Part shown: positions 1-7,971 of the stretch, in pieces
How the letters are laid out: each line of letters starts with the position of its first letter
How positions within the stretch are numbered: the stretch's first letter is position 1
Source of the DNA: Bacteroidales bacterium
GTDB taxonomy: Bacteria; Bacteroidota; Bacteroidia; Bacteroidales; DTU049
Direction: 5' to 3'
DNA length: 22,093 bases
Assembly (NCBI GenBank): GCA_018432645.1
Contig: JAHDSP010000430.1
Coordinates: 1-22,093 of the forward strand
Notes under the pieces: model-generated
The model's database searches: none
What the model was told of the DNA's origin: nothing
Seen by the model: only the letters and a program-made list of their open reading frames with translations
Translations under genes and position numbers: made by a program

Positions 1-387
1 AAAATAGAAAAAATATTAAGGAATAAAGTATCTACAAGTAGCACGATCTTGGGAGAAGATAAGAAAGAATTTAAGAAATTTAGGTCGAAGAATTTAAAGA
101 GTAAGGCAGTAAAACGAGAACTAGTGAAAGATCAGAATGATGCATACAACATAAATACAGTGAGGCAGCATACAGTAAGGTTTGCGAAGTGGATAGACAA
201 GAAGTTCAGAGGAGTAGCTACTAAATATTTACAGAGTTACATAATGTGGTATATAGTGAAGCACAAGTATTTATTGAATAAATTAATAGAGGATGTGGGG
301 AGGATGTTGAATTTAGCTGCGTCAGATAGGCGTGCATGGTATGAATACATAAAGCTTAGAAATAAACCAATAGAAAACCTAACATAA
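1..387 (+). CDS. IS1595-like transposase, C-terminal part (cut by window edge)
   Basis: The reading frame is open from base 1, so the gene begins outside the window; the TTG at 49 is internal, not a start. The visible 128 residues match the C-terminal part of the complete protein at 13145-14152: both share FRGVATKYL, a YIMW motif and a run ending GRMLNLAASDR, and about two thirds of the last ~50 residues are identical. Members of the IS1595 (ISXO2-like) family normally carry a D-D-(N/E/H) catalytic set. Here the segment where the second Asp (in a TDGN-like motif) is expected reads ILGEDKKEF, and the HSRLKN-like region reads NTVRQHTVRFAKW, so standard catalytic residues are not recognisable. 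Family assignment is fairly secure; catalytic competence is doubtful. Confidence 0.8.
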   Translation, partial: KIEKILRNKVSTSSTILGEDKKEFKKFRSKNLKSKAVKRELVKDQNDAYNINTVRQHTVRFAKWIDKKFRGVATKYLQSYIMWYIVKHKYLLNKLIEDVGRMLNLAASDRRAWYEYIKLRNKPIENLT

Positions 388-402
388 AAAATAAAATCCT
401 TT

Positions 403-436
403 CCCCCACCCCTTCATTTTTACCCCATATTTCCCC
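403..436 (-). other. Possible G-quadruplex motif at element end
   Basis: The plus strand has four C-runs at 403-407, 409-412, 423-426 and 433-436, separated by 1, 10 and 6 bases. The minus strand therefore carries four runs of at least four guanines, which fits an intramolecular G-quadruplex with one long loop. It stands out in a very AT-rich context. It lies between the transposase stop and the recN promoter. Folding is inferred from pattern only. Confidence 0.45.
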
Positions 437-453
437 ATTAAAAATTTTTATTC

Positions 454-461
454 TATCTTTG
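454..461 (+). promoter_or_regulatory. recN promoter -7 element (TATCTTTG)
   Basis: This is an exact match to the Bacteroidota -7 consensus TAnnTTTG, ending 20 bases before the recN ATG. No clear -33 TTTG is visible. Confidence 0.65.
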
Positions 462-481
462 TATAAATTCTTTTTAGATAA

Positions 482-2140
482 ATGTTGCAACATTTAGATA
501 TTCAAAATTACCTCCTTATAGATTCATTATCTTTAAATTTTAATAGCGGATTTACTACTATCACTGGTGAAACTGGCTCTGGCAAAAGTATCCTCCTAGG
601 TGCTATTCAGTTATTATTAGGTGATAGAGCTGATAATAATGCTTTGTTAGACAAATCTAAAAAGTGTGTCATTGAGGGAACTTTTGATATTAAAAATTTA
701 GATTTAAAAAATTTTTTTATTAATAATGATTTAGACTATGACGATATTCTCATAATACGTAGAGAAATTTATTTCAATACACGTTCAAGAGCATTCATCA
801 ATGATACACCAGTAAATCTGAATATTCTGAAAAATTTAGGAGAGCAATTAATTAATATTCATTCTCAGTTTGATACTTTGCTATTAGGTACTCAAAAGTT
901 TCAATATGCTCTGTTGGATTCTTTTGCTAAAACTAATTATCTTTTTGATACTTATAATAAATTGTTTAGTAGTTATACTAGCATTAAACGAGAGATTGAG
1001 TTAGATAAAGAAAATATTAGGCAGTTAATGCTCGAGAATGATTATAAACATTTTCAGTGGGAAGAGTTGAAAAATGCTGATATAAAAGAGAATGAGTATG
1101 AAGAATTATCTCAAAAATTCGAATTATTATCTCATGGTGAGCAAACTCTACACACTATCCGAGAGGTTACAGCTCTATTATATGAGCATGAACCCAATAT
1201 TTATAGTAATATTAGTCAAGTTATCCAAAAATTGAAGAATATTGAAAGTTATTTACCTAAAGCACACGAATATTTAAGCACCTTAGAAAATATTGAAATT
1301 GAAATTAAAGAAATGGCTATTTCTTTAAGTGAGCAAGCAGAATCTATGGATTTTTCTGCCGATGAACTACAGCGTATAGAAAATAGACTAGATCTGTTAC
1401 AAAAATTAATGTTTAAGCATCATGTATCAACAACTGATGAACTTCTTAATTTACAAGATAATTTAAAAGATGAAATCAATAGTATTGATGATTTAGCCGA
1501 AAAAATTGCTATTAAAGAAGCTGATTTATCTAATATGGCATCTGAACTTAATAAATTAGGAGAAAGATTATTTAATGTTAGGCAAAGTCATATCCCATTA
1601 TTAGAAGATAAAGTAAAAAATTTATTATCTAGGCTGGGCATGCAAGAAAGTGATTTTGTTGTTCAGCTAGATTTTATCAATGATTTTACCAACTATGGTA
1701 TGGATAAATTATTGCTAAAATTTTCTGCTAATAAAGGTATAGCTCCTGAACCAATTGAAAAAGTTGCTAGTGGTGGAGAGCTGAGTAGATTAATGTTAGT
1801 TTTGAAATCTATCATTGCTGCACAAAACTATTTACCTACTTTAATCTTTGATGAAATCGATATGGGCGTATCTGGCAATATAGCAGCTCAGATGGCAGAA
1901 CTGCTTTCTGAAATGTCTATGCACCATCAAGTGATAGTTATTACTCATTTACCTCAAATAGCTGCAAAAGCTAAATATCATATCTTTGTAGAGAAAAAAA
2001 CTGATAAATCTACTACTCGAAGCGCATTTAGATATCTCTCTAATGAAGAACGTGTAATGTCTATAGCTTCTATGCTTAGTAGTGAAAATATTTTAGATAC
2101 AGCCATAGATACTGCTAAACAATTACTTAATCAATCTTAA
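482..2140 (+). CDS. recN: DNA repair protein RecN
   Basis: RecN is an SMC-like ATPase that acts early in recombinational repair of double-strand breaks. The 552-residue protein has the expected length and order. An N-terminal ATPase half carries Walker A GETGSGKS at residues 29-36. A long charged coiled-coil region follows (roughly 150-380). The C-terminal half carries the ABC signature ASGGELSR at 429-436 and Walker B TLIFDEID at 453-460, then the VITHLPQIAAKA switch region. The ATG at 482 follows a TAnnTTTG promoter by 20 bases and begins with the usual MLxxLxIxNYLLI pattern. It is the first gene of a likely three-gene operon, with only 31 bases to the next start. Confidence 0.97.
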   Translation: MLQHLDIQNYLLIDSLSLNFNSGFTTITGETGSGKSILLGAIQLLLGDRADNNALLDKSKKCVIEGTFDIKNLDLKNFFINNDLDYDDILIIRREIYFNTRSRAFINDTPVNLNILKNLGEQLINIHSQFDTLLLGTQKFQYALLDSFAKTNYLFDTYNKLFSSYTSIKREIELDKENIRQLMLENDYKHFQWEELKNADIKENEYEELSQKFELLSHGEQTLHTIREVTALLYEHEPNIYSNISQVIQKLKNIESYLPKAHEYLSTLENIEIEIKEMAISLSEQAESMDFSADELQRIENRLDLLQKLMFKHHVSTTDELLNLQDNLKDEINSIDDLAEKIAIKEADLSNMASELNKLGERLFNVRQSHIPLLEDKVKNLLSRLGMQESDFVVQLDFINDFTNYGMDKLLLKFSANKGIAPEPIEKVASGGELSRLMLVLKSIIAAQNYLPTLIFDEIDMGVSGNIAAQMAELLSEMSMHHQVIVITHLPQIAAKAKYHIFVEKKTDKSTTRSAFRYLSNEERVMSIASMLSSENILDTAIDTAKQLLNQS

Positions 2141-2171
2141 TTGTTGTAATTTCTTATTTCTAATTTTAAAT

Positions 2172-2762
2172 ATGAATATATACAGAATTAAAAACAATGA
2201 AAATATTCTTGTAATATCTTATGCCTCTAAAGAGAAATTATATAGAATTTATTTTAATGATAATAAAATTGACGAAGTCTCTAAAAATGACTTAAAAAAT
2301 AATGTTGAGTATATTCTAGATAATAATAAAATCACTATAAGTTTAAATAATAGGTTTTCTAATAAACCTTTTATTGTTTTTAATGAAAAAATGTATTCTG
2401 GTGAACAAGAAGTTATGAATAGGCATAGAGCAAATTTAATTATTTTTACTCTATGGTTACTTTTGGAAATAATCGGGGTAGTGTGGAATTATACTAAATC
2501 TAGTACTATTTCATTCTATCTATTGTTTATTTTTATTACATGCATTTTAGGTATTTTAATTTCTCTTTATTTATTTAAACATGTGAATTATAAAATTTAT
2601 TTATTTATCCCTTTGATATTTTTAATACAAATTATAGCAAATATAATTATTAATGATGTCTTAACGTTATTAGATTTGATTTTCATAAGTATATTTCTTT
2701 ATAGTTTATGGGAGTTTTTGTTTGTCAAAAAAGTTAATAAATTTGTAATAAAAAAATCATAA
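2172..2762 (+). CDS. Unknown four-helix membrane protein
   Basis: I do not recognise a family. The 196-residue protein has a polar N-terminal part of about 84 residues, rich in Asn, Lys and short beta-like segments (YRIKNNENILVISYASKE near the start), with no signal peptide. Four hydrophobic segments follow at about residues 86-107, 111-133, 138-160 and 162-185, and a lysine-rich tail ends the protein. This suggests an inner-membrane protein with a soluble N-terminal domain, probably cytoplasmic by the positive-inside rule at the C-terminus. It lies 31 bases after recN and 4 bases before the zinc-ribbon gene, so it is probably co-transcribed with both. The context gives no firm functional hint. 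Confidence 0.75.
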   Translation: MNIYRIKNNENILVISYASKEKLYRIYFNDNKIDEVSKNDLKNNVEYILDNNKITISLNNRFSNKPFIVFNEKMYSGEQEVMNRHRANLIIFTLWLLLEIIGVVWNYTKSSTISFYLLFIFITCILGILISLYLFKHVNYKIYLFIPLIFLIQIIANIIINDVLTLLDLIFISIFLYSLWEFLFVKKVNKFVIKKS

Positions 2763-2766
2763 ATTT

Positions 2767-3159
2767 ATGGCAGAAAGATATTGTTTGGAATGTGGAGAGC
2801 CTATAGTTGGTCGTTCAGATAAGAAATTTTGTGATGATCAATGTCGTAATGCATATAATAATAGACTAAATAGAGATCATATAAATGTATATAGAAATAT
2901 TAACAACCAATTAAGACAAAATAGAAGGATTTTAGAAGAGCTTAATAAAACTGGGAAAACTAAAGTTAAAATTGAAAAAATGAGAAAAAAAGGGTTTGAC
3001 TTTAAATATCATACTCATATTTTACAAACCAATAAAGGGTCTATTTATTATTTTTGCTATGATATGGGATATTTATTAATAGATAATGAATATGCCTTGC
3101 TAGTATATGATACAGAGCTCAAAGAAAAAGAAAAAGACAAAGAAAAAGAAAATAAATAG
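2767..3159 (+). CDS. Small zinc-ribbon protein (DUF2116-like)
   Basis: The 130-residue protein opens with a treble-clef or zinc-ribbon motif: Cys6 and Cys9 (CLECGEP), then Cys22 and Cys26 (FCDDQCRNAYNNR), typical of DUF2116-type zinc-ribbon proteins common in Bacteroidota. The middle is helical and basic, followed by a YYFCYDMGYLLIDNE segment. The last ~12 residues are almost pure Lys/Glu (KEKEKDKEKENK), encoded by a purine-only repeat. The ATG lies 4 bases after the preceding stop, indicating translational linkage with the membrane protein. The function is unknown; nucleic-acid or protein binding is likely from the fold. Confidence 0.85.
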   Translation: MAERYCLECGEPIVGRSDKKFCDDQCRNAYNNRLNRDHINVYRNINNQLRQNRRILEELNKTGKTKVKIEKMRKKGFDFKYHTHILQTNKGSIYYFCYDMGYLLIDNEYALLVYDTELKEKEKDKEKENK

Positions 3160-3176
3160 TTATATTTATGATTAAC

Positions 3177-3208
3177 AACAAAGATTTAATAAAAATAATA
3201 TCTTTGTT
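3177..3208. terminator. Bidirectional terminator-like hairpin
   Basis: Perfect 9-base arms AACAAAGAT (3177-3185) and ATCTTTGTT (3200-3208) flank a 14-base AT-rich loop. The site lies between convergent genes (zinc-ribbon gene on plus, gmhA on minus) with A/T-rich sequence on both sides, so it could stop transcription from either direction. Confidence 0.5.
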
Positions 3209-3233
3209 TAAAGTTTAATGAAATACTGATCAA

Positions 3234-3806
3234 CTATTGCGTCAATTTTTTTTCTAAAAAATAGCAAAAAGCATGACCTATAGTGATGTGGGCTTCTTGT
3301 ATATGAGGTGTGAAATCTGTCGGTATACCGAGCCAGATATCGACAATGTTTTTTATTTTACCACCATTTTTACCAGTCCATGCTGATGTTAGCAAACCAA
3401 TTTTATTAGCAATATTTATAGCATTCATTACATTAGCAGAATTGCCAGATGTAGAGATACCTATCAATATGTCGTCAGCTTTAGCTAGAGCTTTGAGTTC
3501 ACGAGAAAACAAATTATCATAGGAATAGTCATTTGCTACAGCTGTAGTATATGAAAAATTAGTTCCTAAAGCAATTGCTGCTATAGGTTGTCTATCTTGC
3601 AGAAATCTCCCTGTAAGCTCTGCGGCGATATGTTGAGCATCTGCTGCACTACCTCCATTGCCACAAAAAAAGATTTTACCCCCATTAACGATACAATTTA
3701 CAGATTTATTGACTAATTTTTCAAAATTTTCTAAAAAAATTTCATCTGATAAAATAGCTTCTTTTACTGCTATGCTATTTCTAATATATTTAATAAGGTC
3801 TTCCAT
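3234..3806 (-). CDS. gmhA: Phosphoheptose (sedoheptulose-7-phosphate) isomerase
   Basis: GmhA converts sedoheptulose 7-phosphate to D-glycero-D-manno-heptose 7-phosphate, the first step to ADP- or GDP-heptose for lipopolysaccharide core or other surface glycans. The 190-residue length is typical. It is a single SIS domain with CGNGGSAADAQH at 48-59, the catalytic Glu in AAELTGRF (about 63), ANDY at 91-94, the phosphate-binding GISTSGNS at 116-123, and IQEAH at 169-173 followed by His178. DiaA-type SIS proteins are an alternative, but the conserved active-site residues favour GmhA. Its ATG at 3806 lies 32 bases after a TATTTTTG promoter on the minus strand. No other heptose genes are in the window. 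Confidence 0.92.
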   Translation of the reverse strand: MEDLIKYIRNSIAVKEAILSDEIFLENFEKLVNKSVNCIVNGGKIFFCGNGGSAADAQHIAAELTGRFLQDRQPIAAIALGTNFSYTTAVANDYSYDNLFSRELKALAKADDILIGISTSGNSANVMNAINIANKIGLLTSAWTGKNGGKIKNIVDIWLGIPTDFTPHIQEAHITIGHAFCYFLEKKLTQ

Positions 3807-3838
3807 ATTTTAAAATGTAATTATCAGAATATTCATTA

Positions 3839-3846
3839 CAAAAATA
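3839..3846 (-). promoter_or_regulatory. gmhA promoter -7 element (TATTTTTG)
   Basis: Read on the minus strand this is TATTTTTG, matching TAnnTTTG, 32 bases before the gmhA ATG. A second near match (TTATTTTG) lies just upstream at 3847-3854. Confidence 0.5.
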
Positions 3847-3970
3847 CAAAATAAATAATAGGTAAGTAAAAATTTAATAATTTAATTAATAACTAAATTA
3901 TTAATGTTTCATTCACGGTAATAGCTATATTTCTTAAGAGTATAATTGATTTTAAATAAATTTCTAATTT

Positions 3971-4001
3971 ACTTTTCTTTGTCAACTACACAAAGAAAAG
4001 T
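3971..4001. repeat. Perfect 12-bp inverted repeat
   Basis: ACTTTTCTTTGT (3971-3982) and its exact complement ACAAAGAAAAGT (3990-4001) flank a 7-base loop. It stands at the left edge of the hairpin array. From memory, motifs of the type CAAAGAAAAGTAACAA recur between genes in several Bacteroidota genomes, which suggests it belongs to a dispersed repeat rather than acting as a local terminator. Confidence 0.75.
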
Positions 4002-4036
4002 AACAATAGAAAAGTCTCCGCTCATGCTAACACCCC

Positions 4037-4197
4037 TGTCTCTACGAGACATCCCCTCTATTAGAGGGGAATACAGTGCGATTCCCCTTCTCCGAAGGGG
4101 TGTCAGGCAAAGCCTGACAGGGTAGTTATAAACTACGCAATCACCTCTTGGGGTTTACAAACTCGCAAGCTAAAGCTTGCTCAAACAGTGTAAACCC
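4037..4197. repeat. Tandem array of short-loop hairpins
   Basis: Six adjacent inverted repeats are visible. TGTCTC/GAGACA spans 4037-4051 (loop 3). TCCCCTCT/AGAGGGGA spans 4052-4070 (loop 3). CCCCTTC/GAAGGGG spans 4084-4100 (loop 3). TGTCAGGC/GCCTGACA spans 4101-4119 (loop 3). GTAGTT/AACTAC spans 4122-4136 (loop 3). Finally GGGTTTACA (4151-4159) pairs with TGTAAACCC (4189-4197) and encloses GCAAGC-TAAA-GCTTGC (4165-4180). The first four or five abut each other. It resembles the palindromic intergenic repeats seen in many Bacteroidota genomes. The 33-codon frame at 4024-4125 is read as a by-product. Confidence 0.8.
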
Positions 4198-4388
4198 TTC
4201 TTCCCAACACGGCTTGCTTGTTTTATGGCAAATCATTTCCCAATGCGGTTTTACTAGAGCTTACTAATTATTGTAAAGGTATTCTGTTAATATAAACAGT
4301 TAGAAAAAAACTTTATTATCTAAACGACTATCTCAATTTAATATTATGTGTCAGTTTAGAAATTTACATCAAATCCAAACACACACCT

Positions 4389-4446
4389 TATCACCCATCA
4401 CTTATCACTTATCACCTATCTCCCCGTCTCCTCGTCTCCCAATCTC
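4389..4446 (-). repeat. Purine-rich heptamer repeat, copy 1
   Basis: On the minus strand, directly after the SNF2 stop codon, the sequence runs through AGACGAGGAGAC and then heptamers GATAGGT, GATAAGT, GATAAGT and GATGGGT followed by GATAAGG. A close relative in the opposite chromosomal orientation lies at 11328-11396. Heptanucleotide repeats of this kind resemble the STRR class known from cyanobacteria. The first bases overlap the SNF2 TGA. Confidence 0.75.
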
Positions 4447-7400
4447 ATCCCTCTAGTCTCAATAATTCTTTAAGTTCATCATTCCTCAGGTTTCCTATCC
4501 AATTCTCACCAATATTTACTGTAAGGTTAGCTAATTCTTTTTTATTATTTATCAAGATATCAATTTTTTCTTCTATTGTTCCTTTATTGATTAATCTATA
4601 TACCATTACATTCTTTTTTTGTCCAATTCTAAAAGCTCTATCTGTAGCTTGAGCTTCTACAGCAGGATTCCACCACAGATCATAGTGTATTACGTGATTA
4701 GCTGCTGTTAGATTGAGTCCCAGTCCACCGGCTTTAAGAGATAAAATAAAAACTTGCGGGTAACTATTTTGAAATTTCCAAATCATATCATCACGTTGTG
4801 CACGTGAGCAACCACCATGTAAATATAATGGCTCTTGATCAAATTTATCTCTAATGAATTCTACTAGCAAATCTCCCATTTCTTTAAATTGAGTAAATAT
4901 CAAAACTTTTTCTCCACTCTCGATAATATTTTCCACTATGTCTAGCAAAAGCATTGCTTTACCTGATTTAGAATAATGTTTAGATCCTTGTTTGAGAAAT
5001 TGATATGGATGATTAGATATTTGTTTAAGGTCTAAAATTAGTTTTAGAATAAATACATCTCTATTTTCTTCTATAGAAGCTTCTAATTTAGCTAAAGATG
5101 TTTGTACTACACTTTCATAGAGAGCAGTTTGAGTTTTAGTCATATTAGCATAATAATTGTTTTCTATCTTATCAGGTAAATCAGAAATAATAGATTTATC
5201 AGTTTTCAGTCTTCTCAAAATGAATGGTGATGTAATGCGTCTAAACCTTTCTATACATTCCATATCATGTTTGTAATGTATCGGTTTCACATATTCATCT
5301 CTGAATTCATAATATGGCGGTAGATAGCCAGTATTGATAAAATCAAAGATACTCCAATATTCTGTTAAGCGATTCTCTACAGGAGTTCCAGTCATAGCTA
5401 TATGTATGTCTGCTTTTAGTAGTTTGATATATTTAGTTTGCTTAGATGACACAGTTTTGATATTTTGAGCTTCGTCGAGAATCAAAAATTGCCAAGTCAT
5501 TTCTAGGAATGTGTCTAAGTCATTACGAATAATACCATATGAAGTGATAATGACATCATAATTACTAAAATCTTTTTTCCGTTTATTACCGTAATAGGAA
5601 TAATATTTTAATGTAGGAGCAAATTTTGAAAGTTCTTGTTCCCAATTAGAAATTAATGATGTGGGGACGACGACAAGAGCTTGCTCGAGCAATCCTATTT
5701 CTTGATAATGCAAAAGTAGTGTAATCACTTGTATTGTTTTGCCCAGTCCCATATCATCAGCTATTAAACTGCCAAATCCTAATCTTGAATTTTTTACTAA
5801 CCATTGATAACCTCTCACTTGATATGGTCTAAGTGTAGCATTCAGAGCTTGTGGAATAGGTATGTCTTTTACAGATAACATTTTTTGCAAGCGATCTTGT
5901 ATCTCTGGATCTATATGTATTTGATTCCCTAAGCTCTCGCCCTCCATTGCTACCGCTGGTATGAAGATTTTACCATATTTTTGTAAATCTTCATAATTCT
6001 TTTTTAGAGATTTTATCTCAGATTCTTTTAGAAAAATATATTTATCTCTTAGTTTTACAAAACCATTCAGATTACCTACTAGTTCAAAAAATTCTTCTGC
6101 ATCTATTCGCTCCTCACCGATGCACACATCCCATTGAAATTTCAAAAGAGCTTCTCTTGTAAGTAAATCATCAGATTTGAGCTCAGGGAAACCAGTAACT
6201 CGCACAGCTAAATATGGATGTACAAGATCTCGTAATTCTTTAGGTAGCAAGACTTTGACACCCAACATTCTGATTAATGGGATAATGTTATTTAATATTT
6301 CTGGGAAATCATCGAAAGGCAACCATACTATTGTCCGAGATGTATCTGACAATAAATCATTGATTTGTGGCAAATAATTAGCTATTAAGCTGAGATCTTT
6401 TAGTATTTCTAATTTTATATTATCATATTTCCAATTTTCTAAAACATCTCTGAGCTGTATATCCATCGCATCCTCTTTCTCATTATCTGAGATGAGTATA
6501 GATAATCTGAAGCCTGGCTCAAACTCTCGCTCAGGCAGGTCAATTTTTAGTAATGGTATAAATCTGCGTGTATGTATATCAAAAATACTTAACCACTGAT
6601 GTATGCTCTGAGGTATTTCTCTAGTGGTGAATAAATCAAAATTATCAGATACACCATAAATGAAAAGTTCTTTGATGCCATAATATAGCTCTTGACTATC
6701 CCATTCTTTTGAGAATTGTTTCTCTTCGTATGATTTCTCATAAAAATAATTGATAAATATAGAACACAGAAAATTTAACTCTTGCTCTTGATCTTTTAGA
6801 TATTTTTTCTGATAATTAATTTGTTTTTTTATAATATCTAAACTTAAAAATTGACTTAATTCATCAAATATATTTTTAACAGATTCTTCTATAATTGCAG
6901 GGACATATTGCAGTACATATTGATCATTACTATGTTTTGAAATTTTAGGTAAATATAATTTTTTAATTATTAGCTGTAATGAAAAAAGATAAATTTTATA
7001 AATTAATAACCATGAATCATTAAGTAGAGATAAATGTTTGTCTTGTATAAATTGGAAATAATCTATTAAATCTTCTATACTGATAAGTGTTTTATGATCT
7101 TTATATACAAGCTCTACATTTATTTTTAATGTTTTATCATTTATCAAAAAATTAATATCACTATCTATAACTAATGGTAATATATTGAAATTTTTTACTT
7201 TGTCATTATTAATAAATTTTTTTTCTACATAATTTGATAGTTTGTCAGCAGTTCTTGTAAATAATCCTTTGAAATCCCCAGAATAAAATACTGGTGATGG
7301 TGCTAATAGCAAAAATGGTGAAGACCTCTCACTACTCAGTATTGACAAATCTAAATCATACAGTTTAGCCTTGTCAATACTGATATTATTTTTATTCACA

Positions 7401-7957
7401 GATTTAGTAAAAAAATTATCAAAATCTGCAACATTAGTATTTTGAGTATTTACGCCTTCATTACGAAATTCATTTAAAAGATCTAATCCGTGTAATTTAA
7501 ATAAAATAAAAGGATTTTTATCTATTTCACTAGCGAATAAATAAATAACTGCTGCAATATGTTTGCATGGCACCACCCAATCTGGGCAACTACATCGCAT
7601 AGTAAAATCTTTCCATGAATAAGGGAAAATTTTTATTCCATTTTCCAATGCTAAAGATTCTAATTCTGGACTTATTTCATTATTTAATAGTTTTGATAAT
7701 ATTTGAGGATTACTATTGATAAGATTTATGAGTAATTTTTTTTGGTCATTAGAGAATTCAGGTACCTCTATAGAAACATTATATGGTATATCTCTAGTGC
7801 CTTGCACTTTAGCAATGATTTTATTAGATATGTAAGAGATATATACTACAGCTCCATTATCTGCATATGTGAGTCCACGTTCTAGTCTATTACTATAGTC
7901 TATTCTATTAAGCGAGTTTAACCATTGTTTACCCCACCAGGTAATACCATATTTCAT
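4445..7957 (-). CDS. SWIM zinc-finger SNF2-family helicase
   Basis: This is a large (1170 residues from the chosen start) bacterial SNF2/Rad54-like ATPase, probably a DNA translocase remodelling protein-DNA or transcription complexes. A SWIM zinc finger lies near the N-terminus (CSCPDW...CKH, Cys122, Cys124, Cys131, His133). A long helical linker follows. The C-terminal helicase core carries motif I DDMGLGKT near residue 732, motif II DEAQ near 826, MTGTPVENRL (motif III), and motif VI QATDRAFRIGQ near 1105. A longer frame begins at a TTG at 7966, but that TTG is the end of a TATTTTTG promoter. ATG at 7957 (MKYGITWWGKQWL) fits the family better and implies a nearly leaderless mRNA. DEAQ in place of DEAH is common in bacterial members. 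Confidence 0.93.
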   Translation of the reverse strand: MKYGITWWGKQWLNSLNRIDYSNRLERGLTYADNGAVVYISYISNKIIAKVQGTRDIPYNVSIEVPEFSNDQKKLLINLINSNPQILSKLLNNEISPELESLALENGIKIFPYSWKDFTMRCSCPDWVVPCKHIAAVIYLFASEIDKNPFILFKLHGLDLLNEFRNEGVNTQNTNVADFDNFFTKSVNKNNISIDKAKLYDLDLSILSSERSSPFLLLAPSPVFYSGDFKGLFTRTADKLSNYVEKKFINNDKVKNFNILPLVIDSDINFLINDKTLKINVELVYKDHKTLISIEDLIDYFQFIQDKHLSLLNDSWLLIYKIYLFSLQLIIKKLYLPKISKHSNDQYVLQYVPAIIEESVKNIFDELSQFLSLDIIKKQINYQKKYLKDQEQELNFLCSIFINYFYEKSYEEKQFSKEWDSQELYYGIKELFIYGVSDNFDLFTTREIPQSIHQWLSIFDIHTRRFIPLLKIDLPEREFEPGFRLSILISDNEKEDAMDIQLRDVLENWKYDNIKLEILKDLSLIANYLPQINDLLSDTSRTIVWLPFDDFPEILNNIIPLIRMLGVKVLLPKELRDLVHPYLAVRVTGFPELKSDDLLTREALLKFQWDVCIGEERIDAEEFFELVGNLNGFVKLRDKYIFLKESEIKSLKKNYEDLQKYGKIFIPAVAMEGESLGNQIHIDPEIQDRLQKMLSVKDIPIPQALNATLRPYQVRGYQWLVKNSRLGFGSLIADDMGLGKTIQVITLLLHYQEIGLLEQALVVVPTSLISNWEQELSKFAPTLKYYSYYGNKRKKDFSNYDVIITSYGIIRNDLDTFLEMTWQFLILDEAQNIKTVSSKQTKYIKLLKADIHIAMTGTPVENRLTEYWSIFDFINTGYLPPYYEFRDEYVKPIHYKHDMECIERFRRITSPFILRRLKTDKSIISDLPDKIENNYYANMTKTQTALYESVVQTSLAKLEASIEENRDVFILKLILDLKQISNHPYQFLKQGSKHYSKSGKAMLLLDIVENIIESGEKVLIFTQFKEMGDLLVEFIRDKFDQEPLYLHGGCSRAQRDDMIWKFQNSYPQVFILSLKAGGLGLNLTAANHVIHYDLWWNPAVEAQATDRAFRIGQKKNVMVYRLINKGTIEEKIDILINNKKELANLTVNIGENWIGNLRNDELKELLRLEG

Positions 7958-7963
7958 ATCCCA

Positions 7964-7971
7964 CAAAAATA
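7964..7971 (-). promoter_or_regulatory. SNF2 gene promoter -7 element (TATTTTTG)
   Basis: On the minus strand TATTTTTG ends only 6 bases before the ATG at 7957. Transcription would start at or within a few bases of the start codon, giving a leaderless or very short leader. Confidence 0.5.

Larger units (their letters stand above)
1..436 (+). mobile_element. IS1595-like element, right-hand part
   Basis: This is the 3' end of an insertion-sequence-like unit whose left end lies outside the window. The proposed right boundary rests on the G-rich sequence read on the minus strand from 436 to 403. Its first nine bases, GGGGAAATA, also occur at the left side of the middle copy (13062-13070). A stretch resembling GGGGTAAAAATGAAGGGG is echoed at 21701-21719 upstream of the third copy. 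The boundary is inferred and no target-site duplication can be tested here. Confidence 0.4.
3807..4444. other. 638-base gene-free, repeat-rich interval
   Basis: This gap lies upstream of gmhA and downstream of the SNF2 gene. It holds the gmhA promoter, a 12-bp perfect hairpin (3971-4001), an array of six further hairpins (4037-4197) that is clearly richer in G+C than its surroundings, and a pyrimidine-rich heptamer repeat that runs into the SNF2 stop codon. No convincing gene, tRNA or riboswitch was seen. Confidence 0.8.

Noticed and set aside
3310..3522. 70-codon plus-strand frame opposite gmhA.
   Set aside because: It is antisense to a well-supported gene, and its composition is that of a shadow frame.
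4024..4125. 33-codon plus-strand frame across the hairpin array.
   Set aside because: Its sequence is fully accounted for by the tandem palindromes, and such repeats commonly give spurious short frames. There is no promoter or ribosome site.
6177..6377. Short plus-strand frame inside the SNF2 gene; similar frames occur at 9628-9822 (plus) and 17107-17403 (minus).
   Set aside because: All are antisense shadows of long conserved proteins.
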